From Ruminococcus sp. (GTDB taxonomy: Bacteria > Bacillota > Clostridia > Oscillospirales > Ruminococcaceae): a DNA stretch of 64,000 nt. The notes beneath the pieces were generated by a model, which ran no database searches, was not told the origin of the DNA, and saw only the letters and a list, made by a program, of their open reading frames with translations. A program made the position numbers and the translations under genes. The stretch lies in NCBI GenBank assembly GCA_017620025.1, contig JAFZRF010000045.1, positions 62,001 through 126,000 of the forward strand. The letters run 5' to 3'. Shown here piece after piece: positions 42,707 to 52,129 of the stretch (within the stretch, counting starts at the first letter, position 1; each line of letters begins with the position of its first letter).

Positions 42707-42736
42707 ATTATACAGCAAAACAAGTTGTTCGTACAA
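42707..42736 (-). promoter_or_regulatory. GH127 promoter overlapped by an AraR-like operator
   Basis: Minus strand TATAAT with TTGTAC 18 bases upstream. The palindrome TTGTTCGTACAA (42725-42736, 11 of 12 to TTGTACGTACAA) covers the -35 box, a position suited to repression. Confidence 0.65.
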
Positions 42737-42819
42737 CCCACATTTTTAAGAAAAAGGTGTAAATATTAATGTTTTGTGTCGCCGTTACACATTTGTGCTG
42801 TGAAGGGTTAAAGGAAATG

Positions 42820-43010
42820 TACTGTCCCGGGGCGGACGGCCATGATCGGCCCTACAGTTTGTGGAGATATACAGGGGTTGCGGGGCGATGCCTACATCGC
42901 CCCGCCCCTCTGTCTATTTGTCCCTGCAATCCGAATCTATCGCCGTCAGGCGATACCGCAGATTCCGCATTCCGAATTCCTGATTCCAAATTATCCATAA
43001 GTGCTGACGA
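42820..43010. repeat. Intergenic palindromes between GH127 and tepA
   Basis: Non-coding, with a perfect palindrome CGGGGCGATG/CATCGCCCCG (42881-42904), the hairpin TATCGCC/GGCGATA (42938-42955), GGCCATGATCGGCC near 42839, and a run of ATTCC words at 42961-42990. It resembles mobile palindromic intergenic repeats, but no second copy is in the window. Confidence 0.55.
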
Positions 43011-43020
43011 CACTTTTTTA

Positions 43021-43049
43021 TTGACTTTGACATCTGAATGGTATATAAT
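43021..43049 (+). promoter_or_regulatory. Sigma-A promoter of tepA-ftsK
   Basis: TTGACT, 17-base spacer, TATAAT; leader about 100 bases. Confidence 0.8.
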
Positions 43050-43152
43050 AAATATGTATATCCCTCCGGAAGGTACACAGAATAGCTGCGGGACATCATC
43101 GCTGCGGTGTATGGCTGCACGGTGTGTCATATCTCATTACGGAGGGCATAAT

Positions 43153-43851
43153 ATGAGCAGCAGCGATAACAGAAACAATGACAAGCCGGACAGGGCAGAG
43201 GAGCTTTTCACCGCTCCCGGAAAGCCCGGCGATCCGGATCTGCGTCATAATATACGGACGCTTACCATAATCGGTCAGATAGAGGGCCACTACGTCCTCG
43301 GCGAGCAGAACAAGACCACGAAGTATGAGCATATCATACCGGCACTCACAGAGGCCGAGCAGGACCGCAGTATAGAAGGACTGCTGATAATCCTCAACAC
43401 AGTCGGAGGAGATGTCGAAGCAGGCCTTGCCATTGCAGAGCTTATAGCCGGCATGAAGCTGCCGACGGTCTCGCTCGTAGTCGGCGGAGGGCATTCGATA
43501 GGCGTGCCTCTTGCGGTATGCGCAGATGTGTCGTTCATAGTGCCGAGCGCTTCCATGACGGTGCATCCGGTTCGCATGAGCGGTACCGTGCTCGGCGTGC
43601 CGCAGTCATTTGATTACTTCACACGTATGCAGGACAGGATAGTCCGCTTCGTCACAGAAAACAGCAGGGTGCCGGAGGAGGAGCTCCGCCGCATGATGAT
43701 GAATACCGAAGAGCTCGTTCTCGATATCGGGACTATGCTCGAGGGCAGGCGGGCTGTTGAATGCGGCCTGATAGACCGTCTCGGCGGTCTCGGCGAGGCA
43801 GTGGACTGCCTCTACGACCTCATCGGAAAGAGCGAAAAGCGCTATCCCTGA
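43153..43851 (+). CDS. tepA: ClpP-family protease, TepA-like
   Basis: 232 residues. The ATG at 43153 follows GGAGGG. ClpP-type serine protease fold with the catalytic Ser in GGGHSIGVPLA and His in SMTVHPVRM; the Asp is expected in LDIGTMLEGRRAVECGLIDRL. The oxyanion strand TVGGDVEAGLAIAE is typical of TepA, the ClpP paralogue encoded next to spoIIIE in spore-forming Firmicutes. Here too it directly precedes an FtsK/SpoIIIE gene (79 bases), which supports the assignment. The first 35 residues are hydrophilic and variable. Confidence 0.9.
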   Translation: MSSSDNRNNDKPDRAEELFTAPGKPGDPDLRHNIRTLTIIGQIEGHYVLGEQNKTTKYEHIIPALTEAEQDRSIEGLLIILNTVGGDVEAGLAIAELIAGMKLPTVSLVVGGGHSIGVPLAVCADVSFIVPSASMTVHPVRMSGTVLGVPQSFDYFTRMQDRIVRFVTENSRVPEEELRRMMMNTEELVLDIGTMLEGRRAVECGLIDRLGGLGEAVDCLYDLIGKSEKRYP

Positions 43852-43930
43852 GAATAAAGATAACAGAGGGCGGACTTCACGGTTCGCCCTGTATACAGAA
43901 AAACGAACAGAAGAACGAAAGGAGATAGAA

Positions 43931-46615
43931 ATGGCAGAGGTAAAGAAAAAGACAAGATCGAAGCCGAAAAAGAAATATAAAAACGGCGTGATCAACGAGA
44001 AGCCGGAGTATCTTGAGCCGGAGGAAAGGGTAGTCGGTACGACGAGCGAAAAGAACCGCTCCGTATCCGTTGCACTCTTTTCCGTAGGCATACTTATAGC
44101 TCTCATGGCACTCATTCCCGGTACGGCCGGCTGGAGGAGCGTACATAATTTCCTGCTCGGTATGTTCGGTATATCGGTATGGATAACACCCGTCACACTT
44201 ATCATGACGTCAATGATAATCGGCAGCGACAAGCAGAACGAGGATGCCACAGTGCGAGCCAAATGGGGAATTATCCTCACTCTTGTGCTCTGCGGTGCGA
44301 TACAGATATTCTTCGTCGGAGAGCTTCCCGGCCACGGCTTCGGAGGCGTGGTCAAGGCGGTCTTCGATCAGGGCAAGGAGCTCAAGGGCGGCGGCGTGAT
44401 GTGCCTTCCCGTTGCCGGCGTACTTCTCAAGCTGTTCGGCAAGGTCGGCGCACGCATAGTTGCGGTGCTCGGTATATTCACCTTTGTGCTCCTGCTCACC
44501 GGACAGGGCGTGGAGGAGTTCTTCAAGCTGATCTCAAAGCCCTTCGTACTTGTCGGCAAGAGCCTTGACGGCCTGCACAGCGTTATCATGGGCGGCGAAT
44601 TCGAGTACGGCTTTGACGGCAAGGATGACGAGGAAGACGAGCTCTTCGAGCCTGCCCCGGTTCCGGAGAAGTCTTTTCCGCCTGCCGAGGAGAAAATTGC
44701 AGAACCTGTGATACACAACTCAGCGCCGGAGGAGGATCTCTACGAGGACGATCCCGATTATCTGGCGGACGCCGAGGCCTTTGCGATGCTCGGCATGGAT
44801 CCGCCGCCGAGAAGACGCCGCAGAAAGATAATACCCCCGCCGGAGCCTGTACCGGAGCCGCAGCAGGAGGATATGCGCGGCGTGCCCGACGAGAACGGCT
44901 TTGTATTTGACGTTCCGATCCCGGGCGAGGAGGATATTCCCGAAGAGAAGCCCGCACTGCCGAAGCTGAAGAGGACCGGTTCAAAGCAGCAGAAGACCGA
45001 AGAGCCCGAGACAGACGATGCACTTGATATGCTGATAAACCGTGCTGCCGGAGCAAAGGTGACTCTTGCCCCCGCTAAGAAGGACGCCGAGCCCGAAGCA
45101 GAGCCGGAGGAGGAGACCGTCTCCGAGCCCGAGGCACCGCTCTACATACTTCCCGGTCTTGATCTTCTCTCGCTGCCTGACAACCGCTCCAACAGCGCAG
45201 AGGCAGCTGCCGAGATGCGTGAGAAGGCAGACACCATCGTCAATACCCTCAGGAGCTTCGGCGTAGAGGTAAAGATACGCAACATCTACCGCGGCCCCTC
45301 CATCACCCGCTATGAGATACAGCCGGGCGCAGGAGTCAAGGTTTCCAAGATAAGAGGCCTTGAGGACGATATCGCCCTCAGCCTTGCCGCACAGGGCGTC
45401 CGTCTTGAAGCACCTATTCCCGGAAAGGCGGCAGTCGGCATCGAGGTACCGAACGACCACAAGGACACAGTTACCCTTAGGGAGATACTCTCCTCCAGCG
45501 AGTTCGGCAGCTCCCACAGCAAGCTCGCCTTTGCGGTCGGAAAGGATATCACCGGCAAGTGCATCGTCGGAGACATCGCCAAGATGCCCCACGTCATCAT
45601 CGCCGGCACTACCGGTTCCGGTAAGTCCGTCTGCACCCGCTCTATAATCATGAGCCTGCTCTACAACGCAAGACCGGATGAGGTAAAGATAATCCTCATC
45701 GACCCGAAAATCGTTGAGTTCAAGATATTCGACGGCATTCCGCATCTGCTCATTCCTATCGTAACGGAGGCCAAGAAGGCAGCCGGAGCTCTCAACTGGG
45801 CAGTAAACGAGATGATGCGCCGCTACAACACCTTCGCAGAGGCCGGCGCCAACGATCTCCGCAGCTATAACGAGATAGCCGAGGAGGACGACGACCTCCA
45901 GCATATGCCCCAGATAGTCATCTTCATCGACGAGCTTGCCGATATGATGCTCGTTGCAGGCAAGGAGGTAGAGGATTCCATCTGCCGTCTCGCACAGATG
46001 GGACGTGCCGCAGGTATGCACCTTGTTGTAGCTACACAGCGTCCTACCACGGACGTTATCACAGGCCTCATCAAGGCCAATATCCCGAGCCGTATCGCAC
46101 TCTCCGTAATGTCTCAGGTAGATTCCCGTACCATCATTGATATGGGCGGAGCCGACAAGCTTCTCGGAAACGGTGATATGCTCTATATGCCCATAGGTAT
46201 AGGCAAGCCTGTCAGAGTACAGGGCTGCTTTGCCTCCACCAAGGATATCAACGAGACCCTGAAGTTCATCAAGGCTCAGCAGACCAGCGAATACGACAGC
46301 AGCATCATAGCTGCGGTTGACAGCTACGTACCCCAGACCAAGGGTGATTCCGGAAGCATGGATTCCTCCGTTGAAGCCGGAAGCGACGAGGATTACATCC
46401 TCCGTGCGGCAGAGGTTGCCGTAAATGCCGGACAGCTCTCCACCTCCATGCTCCAGCGAAAGCTGAAGCTGGGATATGCCCGTGCGGCACGAATCATGGA
46501 CGAGCTTGAGGATATGGGCATAATCGGCGAGAGCGAGGGCGCAAAGCCCAGAAGGGTGCTCATGTCGAAGATGCAGTTTGACGACTGGAAGCTCAGGAGA
46601 CTGGGCGACGAATGA
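43931..46615 (+). CDS. ftsK: DNA translocase FtsK/SpoIIIE
   Basis: 894 residues; AAAGGAG precedes the ATG. A basic N-terminus (KKKTRSKPKKKYK), four to five membrane helices between about residues 45 and 200, an acidic/proline-rich linker (200-410), then the motor: alpha domain (NIYRGPSITRYEIQPG), Walker A GTTGSGKS near 560, Walker B IVIFIDELAD near 662, and VATQRPTTDVITG. The winged-helix gamma domain (QLSTSMLQRKLKLGYARAAR) at the C-terminus recognises polar chromosome sequences. It pumps DNA through the division or sporulation septum. Confidence 0.96.
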   Translation: MAEVKKKTRSKPKKKYKNGVINEKPEYLEPEERVVGTTSEKNRSVSVALFSVGILIALMALIPGTAGWRSVHNFLLGMFGISVWITPVTLIMTSMIIGSDKQNEDATVRAKWGIILTLVLCGAIQIFFVGELPGHGFGGVVKAVFDQGKELKGGGVMCLPVAGVLLKLFGKVGARIVAVLGIFTFVLLLTGQGVEEFFKLISKPFVLVGKSLDGLHSVIMGGEFEYGFDGKDDEEDELFEPAPVPEKSFPPAEEKIAEPVIHNSAPEEDLYEDDPDYLADAEAFAMLGMDPPPRRRRRKIIPPPEPVPEPQQEDMRGVPDENGFVFDVPIPGEEDIPEEKPALPKLKRTGSKQQKTEEPETDDALDMLINRAAGAKVTLAPAKKDAEPEAEPEEETVSEPEAPLYILPGLDLLSLPDNRSNSAEAAAEMREKADTIVNTLRSFGVEVKIRNIYRGPSITRYEIQPGAGVKVSKIRGLEDDIALSLAAQGVRLEAPIPGKAAVGIEVPNDHKDTVTLREILSSSEFGSSHSKLAFAVGKDITGKCIVGDIAKMPHVIIAGTTGSGKSVCTRSIIMSLLYNARPDEVKIILIDPKIVEFKIFDGIPHLLIPIVTEAKKAAGALNWAVNEMMRRYNTFAEAGANDLRSYNEIAEEDDDLQHMPQIVIFIDELADMMLVAGKEVEDSICRLAQMGRAAGMHLVVATQRPTTDVITGLIKANIPSRIALSVMSQVDSRTIIDMGGADKLLGNGDMLYMPIGIGKPVRVQGCFASTKDINETLKFIKAQQTSEYDSSIIAAVDSYVPQTKGDSGSMDSSVEAGSDEDYILRAAEVAVNAGQLSTSMLQRKLKLGYARAARIMDELEDMGIIGESEGAKPRRVLMSKMQFDDWKLRRLGDE

Positions 46616-46647
46616 TACAGGGCTCTGTCCTGCTATGAGGTGATAGT

Positions 46648-48591
46648 ATGTACGAAGGCTTTCTGCCTACGACCAGAAAAGAGATGGAAGAGCTCGGCAT
46701 ATCGCAGTTCGATTTCATCTATATAACAGGCGATGCCTACGTTGACCACCCGAGCTTCGGTGCGGCTATCGTGACACGTCTTATCGAGTCTATGGGCTTC
46801 ACCATCGGTATCATCTCACAGCCCGACTGGCATTCAGACCGTGACTTCCGCCGCTTCGGTGCTCCGAAGTATGCCTTTCTCGTCACAGCCGGAAACATCG
46901 ACTCCATGGTGGCGCATTATACCGCTGCCAAGAGAAAGCGCTCCGACGATGCCTACACCGCCGGAGGTGCCGGAGGCAAGCGCCCCGACCGTGCAGTCAT
47001 AGTCTACTGTCAGAAGCTGAGAGAATACTTCGGGGACGTGCCGGTGATTATCGGCGGACTTGAAGCCTCTCTACGGCGCTTCGCCCACTATGACTACTGG
47101 GACGATGCAGTCCGCCCGTCAGTTCTTGTTGACAGCGGCGCAGACCTGCTCATGTACGGCATGGGCGAGCATCAGATACAGGAGGTCTGTACACGACTTG
47201 CCGCCGGCGAGGATATACACAGCATCACGGACGTAAGGGGCATCTGCTACCTGACCGAGCCTGTGAATACCCCGATAGGAGCGGCGCAGTGTCCCTCCTT
47301 CGAGCAGGTGCGTGACAACAAGAAGGAATACGCAAAGGCGACAAAGATACAGTACGACTGGCAGGACGAGGTCTACGGCAAGACGATAATCCAGCGCCAC
47401 GGGAAGATGATGCTCGTGCAGACTCCTCCGGCGCTCAGTCTTACCACCGAGGAGCTCGACCATATCTACTCCCTGCCCTATACCCGTACCTACCACCCCT
47501 CCTACGAAGCACTCGGCGGAGTGCCGGGAATAGAGGAGGTACGCTTTTCGATAACACATAACCGCGGCTGCTTCGGCTACTGCAACTTCTGCTCCATAGC
47601 CCTGCATCAGGGCAGACGCATAACGGTCCGCAGCCAGGAATCCGTCCTTGCCGAGGCAGAACGCATAACGCAGATGCCCGATTTCAAGGGCTACATACAC
47701 GACGTCGGCGGCCCGACTGCCGATTTCCGCCGCACCTCCTGCGACAAGCAGCTGAAGCACGGTCTCTGCCAGGGAAAGAAATGCCTTGCGCCGAAGCCCT
47801 GTCCGGCGCTTAAAGTAGACCATACGGAATACCTTGAACTCCTGCGGAAGATACGCAAGGTAAAGGGTGTCAAGCGCGTTTTCATACGTTCCGGCCTGCG
47901 CTATGACTACCTCATGGAGGACAAGAACGAGGAATTCCTTCACGAGCTGATAAGATACCATGTCAGCGGCCAGCTCAAGGTCGCACCGGAGCACTGCTCT
48001 GCGGCTGTCCTTGACAAGATGGGCAAGCCGCATATCGAGGCATACAAGGCCTTCCAGAAGCGGTTTTACGAGATAACCAAGGGTATGGGCAAGGAGCAGT
48101 ACCTTGTGCCTTACCTGATGTCCTCACATCCGGGCAGCACCCTGAATGAAGCGATAGAGCTTGCGCTCTTCCTGAGGGACAATCATATCCGTCCGGAGCA
48201 GGTGCAGGATTTCTACCCCACACCCGGAACTATATCCACAAGTATGTTCTATACGGAGCTCGACCCCTACACCATGGAGAAGGTCTACGTACCCAAGACT
48301 CCGAAGGAGAAGGCCATGCAGAGGGCTCTGCTCCAGTATTTCCAGCCGAAGAACAGGGAGCTGGTTCTGGAGGCTCTGAAGATCGCCGGAAGACGTGATC
48401 TCATCGGCAGCTCTCCGAAATGCCTTGTCGAGGATATCCCCGGCGCACAGGGAAAGGGCGGTGACAGGAAGTGGCAGAAGAATACAGACCGTCAGAACAG
48501 CTCGCAGAGGAACAGGAACTCCTCCTTGAAGAAGTCCGGAAGGAACTCGCCCTCAAACGAGAAGCGAAAAGGCGGCGGAAGGAAACACTGA
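46648..48591 (+). CDS. YgiQ-family radical SAM protein
   Basis: 647 residues of the YgiQ/UPF0313 family. The N-terminal part binds a cobalamin-like fold (ITGDAYVDHPSFGAAIVTRL), and the radical SAM cluster motif is RGCFGYCNFCSIALHQG (CxxxCxxC). GGPTADFR and the C-terminal YPTPGTISTSMFYT are family hallmarks. The last 40 residues are basic and low-complexity (KKSGRNSPSNEKRKGGG) and are coded by DNA that also encodes the start of the next gene. The reaction is unknown for the family. Confidence 0.93.
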   Translation: MYEGFLPTTRKEMEELGISQFDFIYITGDAYVDHPSFGAAIVTRLIESMGFTIGIISQPDWHSDRDFRRFGAPKYAFLVTAGNIDSMVAHYTAAKRKRSDDAYTAGGAGGKRPDRAVIVYCQKLREYFGDVPVIIGGLEASLRRFAHYDYWDDAVRPSVLVDSGADLLMYGMGEHQIQEVCTRLAAGEDIHSITDVRGICYLTEPVNTPIGAAQCPSFEQVRDNKKEYAKATKIQYDWQDEVYGKTIIQRHGKMMLVQTPPALSLTTEELDHIYSLPYTRTYHPSYEALGGVPGIEEVRFSITHNRGCFGYCNFCSIALHQGRRITVRSQESVLAEAERITQMPDFKGYIHDVGGPTADFRRTSCDKQLKHGLCQGKKCLAPKPCPALKVDHTEYLELLRKIRKVKGVKRVFIRSGLRYDYLMEDKNEEFLHELIRYHVSGQLKVAPEHCSAAVLDKMGKPHIEAYKAFQKRFYEITKGMGKEQYLVPYLMSSHPGSTLNEAIELALFLRDNHIRPEQVQDFYPTPGTISTSMFYTELDPYTMEKVYVPKTPKEKAMQRALLQYFQPKNRELVLEALKIAGRRDLIGSSPKCLVEDIPGAQGKGGDRKWQKNTDRQNSSQRNRNSSLKKSGRNSPSNEKRKGGGRKH

Positions 48592-49460
48592 CCGGCGTCA
48601 CGATAATCGTGCTGATACTCGCGGCGATAGTGCTGTACTTCATACCGTCCGGCTGGCTGCATCGTGTAAAGATACCGGAGGACGTGCTTACGGTACACTT
48701 CATTGACGTCGGGCAGGGTGACTGCACCCTCGTCACAGCCGGCGGCGAAACGATGCTGATAGACACCGGCGAGTATACGGAATTCACTAAGGTATGCTCC
48801 TATCTCGAATCGCACGGCATAAAGCGGCTCGACCGTATAATAGCAACACATCCGCACTCCGACCACATGGGCGCTATGCCGGAGATACTCGACCGCTTCA
48901 AGGTCGGTGAGGTGCTTATGCCTCCCGTGCCGGCAGAGCTCGTTCCGGCGTCATGGTGGTTCACAGCCTTCCTCGAGAAAGACGATGAGAAGAACATAAA
49001 GCTGACGGAGACCTATCCGGGCATGATATTTGACATCGGTGATGCACAGTGCTGCATAACCGCACCTCAGAGAGTATACGCCGATGCCGGGCTGAACAAC
49101 TGCTCGGTCTGCGTTCGGATAAACCACGGCGCAAGCAGCTTCCTTATCTGCGGCGATGCCGAAAGGGAAGAGGAGCTCGATATGGCAGCATCAGGAAAGG
49201 TCAGCGGTATAACGGTGCTGAGGACGGGCCATCACGGCAGCTCTTCCTCCTCCTGCGAGGAATTCCTCAGGGAGGTGAGCCCGGAGATAGCAGTTATTTC
49301 CTGCGGTGCAGGCAACGCCTACGGGCATCCGTCCGATCAGGTGATAGAACGCATCAGGAAGTACACCGGCAGGATATTCCGCACAGACCTCAACGGCACG
49401 ATCGTATTCACCTCCGACGGCCGTGAGCTCAGCGCAGAAACTGAAAGGGGCGCTGCATGA
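48471..49460 (+). CDS. ComEC-type metallo-beta-lactamase-fold hydrolase, membrane-anchored
   Basis: 329 residues, read from a GTG at 48471, the only start that keeps the N-terminus; it overlaps the end of the upstream gene by 121 bases in another frame. Residues 1-40 are a charged helix (EEQELLLEEVRKELALKREA), followed by one membrane helix (42-60), so the enzyme faces outside. The hydrolase domain begins VHFIDVGQGDCTLV and has the metal-binding THPHSDHMG, CGDAEREEE and TGHHGSSSS motifs, as in the nuclease-like domain of ComEC and its free-standing relatives. Role: probable extracellular nuclease or phosphodiesterase. Confidence 0.88.
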   Translation: MAEEYRPSEQLAEEQELLLEEVRKELALKREAKRRRKETLTGVTIIVLILAAIVLYFIPSGWLHRVKIPEDVLTVHFIDVGQGDCTLVTAGGETMLIDTGEYTEFTKVCSYLESHGIKRLDRIIATHPHSDHMGAMPEILDRFKVGEVLMPPVPAELVPASWWFTAFLEKDDEKNIKLTETYPGMIFDIGDAQCCITAPQRVYADAGLNNCSVCVRINHGASSFLICGDAEREEELDMAASGKVSGITVLRTGHHGSSSSSCEEFLREVSPEIAVISCGAGNAYGHPSDQVIERIRKYTGRIFRTDLNGTIVFTSDGRELSAETERGAA

Positions 49461-49690
49461 AGATAGAAGCAGTGATAGACCGTTTCGAGGGCGATTACGC
49501 CGTCCTTGAGACTGACGAAGGCATGAAAGATATACACAGAGGACACCTCCCCGGAGCGGCAAGGGAGGGCGATGTCCTGATATACAGCTGCGGCGGCTGG
49601 TCGATAGACCGCACCGCCACAGAGGAACGCCGCAGAGCAAACAGCGAAAGGCTGAAAAGACTTCTGAGGGGAGGGGACACAGTTGACTGA
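49457..49690 (+). CDS. DUF3006 family protein
   Basis: 77 residues: a small beta domain (KIEAVIDRFEGDYAVLETDE, DIHRGHLPGAAREGDVL) followed by a basic helix (ERRRANSERLKRLLRG). The pattern is that of DUF3006, which is regularly encoded just after ComEC-type hydrolases. It overlaps the hydrolase gene by four bases (ATGA), so the two are translationally coupled. Function unknown. Confidence 0.82.
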   Translation: MKIEAVIDRFEGDYAVLETDEGMKDIHRGHLPGAAREGDVLIYSCGGWSIDRTATEERRRANSERLKRLLRGGDTVD

Positions 49691-50900
49691 TACCATTATA
49701 ATAGGTGCCGGAGCGGCAGGCTGTATGGCTGCCGTACAGGCGGCAAGGCTCGGCAAGTCAGTGCTCCTCTTCGAGCGCAATGACCGCATCGGCAAGAAGC
49801 TCCGGATAACCGGCAAAGGACGCTGCAACGTCACCAACAATTCTCCCATGCAGGAGCATATGGAAAACATCCCCGTCAATAACCGCTTCCTCTACAGTGC
49901 CTATTCCGCCTTTGATGCCTACGACGTTATGGATTTCTTTGAGTCCCTCGGCGTACCGCTCAAGACGGAGCGCGGCAACAGGGTTTTCCCCGTGAGCGAC
50001 AGGGCGGAGGATATAGTGCAGGCACTTAGCCGTGAGCTTGACCGCCTCGGCGTTAAGATCGTCCACAAGCGTGTGAGTGCGCTTCTTATCGAAGATGGAG
50101 TTTGCGCCGGAGTACGTGCCGGCAGGGAGGAATATCGCAGCGGCTCAGTGCTTATTGCGACCGGCGGAAAGTCCTACCCCACCACCGGCTCGGACGGCGA
50201 CGGCTACCGGCTTGCAGAATCCGCCGGACATACCGTCACGGAGCTCAAACCGAGCCTTGTCCCGCTGACTTCGCCCGACAGGTTCTGTGCGGATCTCATG
50301 GGGCTCTCGCTCAGGAACGTCAGACTTGATCTCTGCGACGGCGACAAGGTGATATACAGCGAGCTCGGCGAAATGCTCTTCACCCACTTCGGACTCAGCG
50401 GCCCGCTGGTGCTCAGTGCGAGCAGCCATATCAGGCAGATGCAGCAGAGCAGATACAGGGCGGTGATAGACCTCAAGCCCGGACTTACACCGGAGCAGCT
50501 CGATGCAAGGCTGCAGAGGGACTTTGCCGAGAACCTGAACCGTGATTTCCGCAACGGCATACGTGCCCTGCTTCCCACAAAGCTGATACCGGTGATAATA
50601 AAACTCTCCGGCATACCGGAGGAGCAGAAGGTCAACAGCATAACCCGTGAGCAGAGACTTTCCTTCGGGGCGCTGATAAAGGCCTTCCCCGTGCGGATAT
50701 CCGGCTTCAGACCGATAGACGAGGCGATCATAACGAGCGGAGGAGTTTCCGTAAAGGAGATCAGCCCGAAGACCATGGAGTCGAAGCTCCTGCCCGGTCT
50801 GTTCTTTGCCGGCGAGGTCATAGACGTTGACGCCTATACCGGAGGCTTCAACCTACAGATAGCCTTCTCGACCGCCTATGCTGCGGCACAGTGCCTATGA
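49683..50900 (+). CDS. HI0933/YhiN-type FAD-dependent oxidoreductase
   Basis: 405 residues. The start is a TTG at 49683 with GAGGGG seven bases upstream, overlapping the DUF3006 gene by 8 bases. The FAD-binding motif is IIIGAGAAGCMAA, followed by KLRITGKGRCNVTN, ATGGKSYPTTGSDGDGY and a C-terminal TSGGVSVKEISPKTMESK and YTGGFNLQIAFSTA, all specific to the HI0933-like flavoprotein family. Members bind FAD; the physiological substrate is unknown. Confidence 0.92.
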   Translation: MTDTIIIGAGAAGCMAAVQAARLGKSVLLFERNDRIGKKLRITGKGRCNVTNNSPMQEHMENIPVNNRFLYSAYSAFDAYDVMDFFESLGVPLKTERGNRVFPVSDRAEDIVQALSRELDRLGVKIVHKRVSALLIEDGVCAGVRAGREEYRSGSVLIATGGKSYPTTGSDGDGYRLAESAGHTVTELKPSLVPLTSPDRFCADLMGLSLRNVRLDLCDGDKVIYSELGEMLFTHFGLSGPLVLSASSHIRQMQQSRYRAVIDLKPGLTPEQLDARLQRDFAENLNRDFRNGIRALLPTKLIPVIIKLSGIPEEQKVNSITREQRLSFGALIKAFPVRISGFRPIDEAIITSGGVSVKEISPKTMESKLLPGLFFAGEVIDVDAYTGGFNLQIAFSTAYAAAQCL

Positions 50901-51427
50901 TACAGGAAAAGCACTGGCGCACGGCCTTCCGGTACGTGTTTGAGTTCGTGACGGCAGGCTTCATCGGCTGGCTGTACGAAGTTGCAACCATGTGGATACT
51001 CTTCCGCTGCTACGAAAACCGCGGGATACTCACTCTTCCGGTGATACCGATATACCCGGTAGGCGCTTTCATACTGCTTGCTCTCCTGCATAAGCGCAAG
51101 CTCAGACCGCTGCCGCTTTTCATAGTGGCGTCGCTGGTCACGACGCTGTTCGAGCTCGGTGCATCGTATCTGCTCGAGTTCATTTTCCACCAGCAGTTCT
51201 GGACGTATGAGGGCTGGTTCCTCTCGATACTCGACCGCTCCTGCGTGATATCATCGGCGATATTCGGTATCATGTCTGCAGCGTACTTCTTCGGACTGCA
51301 CCCGCTGTCCGGCAGGCTCAGCAAAAGCCTTCCGAAGGGCGTTTGCATCGCATTCACGGTAATATCCTCCGCCGCACTCGTCATTGACTTCATCTTATCG
51401 GTGACTGAGCTGCTCAGGCAGAGATAA
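50897..51427 (+). CDS. CmpB-type putative ABC transporter permease (PF06541)
   Basis: 176 residues with four to five membrane helices. The sequence AGFIGWLYEVATMWI, NRGILTLPVIPIYPVGAF and EFIFHQQFWTYEGWF are typical of the ABC_trans_CmpB family, widespread in Clostridia and of unproved transport role. The ATG at 50897 overlaps the previous stop (ATGA); a GTG two codons earlier is an alternative start. Confidence 0.85.
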   Translation: MIQEKHWRTAFRYVFEFVTAGFIGWLYEVATMWILFRCYENRGILTLPVIPIYPVGAFILLALLHKRKLRPLPLFIVASLVTTLFELGASYLLEFIFHQQFWTYEGWFLSILDRSCVISSAIFGIMSAAYFFGLHPLSGRLSKSLPKGVCIAFTVISSAALVIDFILSVTELLRQR

Positions 51428-51457
51428 CGGATATATTATTTACTGAGGAGAATAAAA

Positions 51458-52129
51458 ATGAAAAAGAACAGGATAATCAACATCGCAATCGACGGACCTG
51501 CCGGCGCAGGCAAGAGCACCATCGCAAAGATGGTATCAAAGGAGCTCGGCTTCATCTACGTTGATACCGGCGCTCTCTACAGAGCCGCAGCTCTCTACAT
51601 CACAGAGAACGGCGTCGCAGACGAGGATATCGCAGAGGAGCTTGAAAAGGCAGATATCACTCTCCGCTTCGTGGACGGTGTGCAGTGCGTATACGTAGGC
51701 GACAGGGACGTTTCAGGCCTTATCCGCACACCCGAGATATCAATGGCAGCCTCCCGCACCTCCGCTATCCCGGCAGTAAGAGCCTACCTCTTCGAGACAC
51801 AGAAGAAGATTGCCCGTGAGAACAGCGTTATCATGGACGGCAGGGATATCGGCACGGTAGTTCTTCCCGATGCGGACGTAAAGATCTTCCTCACAGCCTC
51901 CGCAGAGGAGAGGGCGAACCGCCGCTACAGGGAGCTCCTTGAAAAGCCGGACTGCCCGACCTATGAGGAGATCCTCAGCGACATCATAAAGCGTGACTAT
52001 CAGGATATGCACCGTGAGACCTCACCGCTGAAGCAGGCAGAGGATGCGATACTCGTCGATACAACGGAGCTGAACCTTGAAGAGTCCGCACAGGCAATCG
52101 TTGATATCATCAGGGAGAAAACGGCATGA
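51458..52129 (+). CDS. cmk: Cytidylate kinase
   Basis: 223 residues. The P-loop is IDGPAGAGKSTIAK, followed by GFIYVDTGALYRA and MDGRDIGTVVLPDADVKIFL, all signature motifs of Cmk, which phosphorylates CMP and dCMP. TGAGGAG precedes the ATG. The gene order cmk-plsC-ispH/rpsA is common in Clostridia, and the ATGA overlap with plsC indicates coupling. Confidence 0.97.
   Translation: MKKNRIINIAIDGPAGAGKSTIAKMVSKELGFIYVDTGALYRAAALYITENGVADEDIAEELEKADITLRFVDGVQCVYVGDRDVSGLIRTPEISMAASRTSAIPAVRAYLFETQKKIARENSVIMDGRDIGTVVLPDADVKIFLTASAEERANRRYRELLEKPDCPTYEEILSDIIKRDYQDMHRETSPLKQAEDAILVDTTELNLEESAQAIVDIIREKTA

Noticed and set aside
44981..46021. 346-codon minus-strand frame over ftsK
   Set aside because: Shadow of the FtsK motor domain; the sense frame carries all the motifs.
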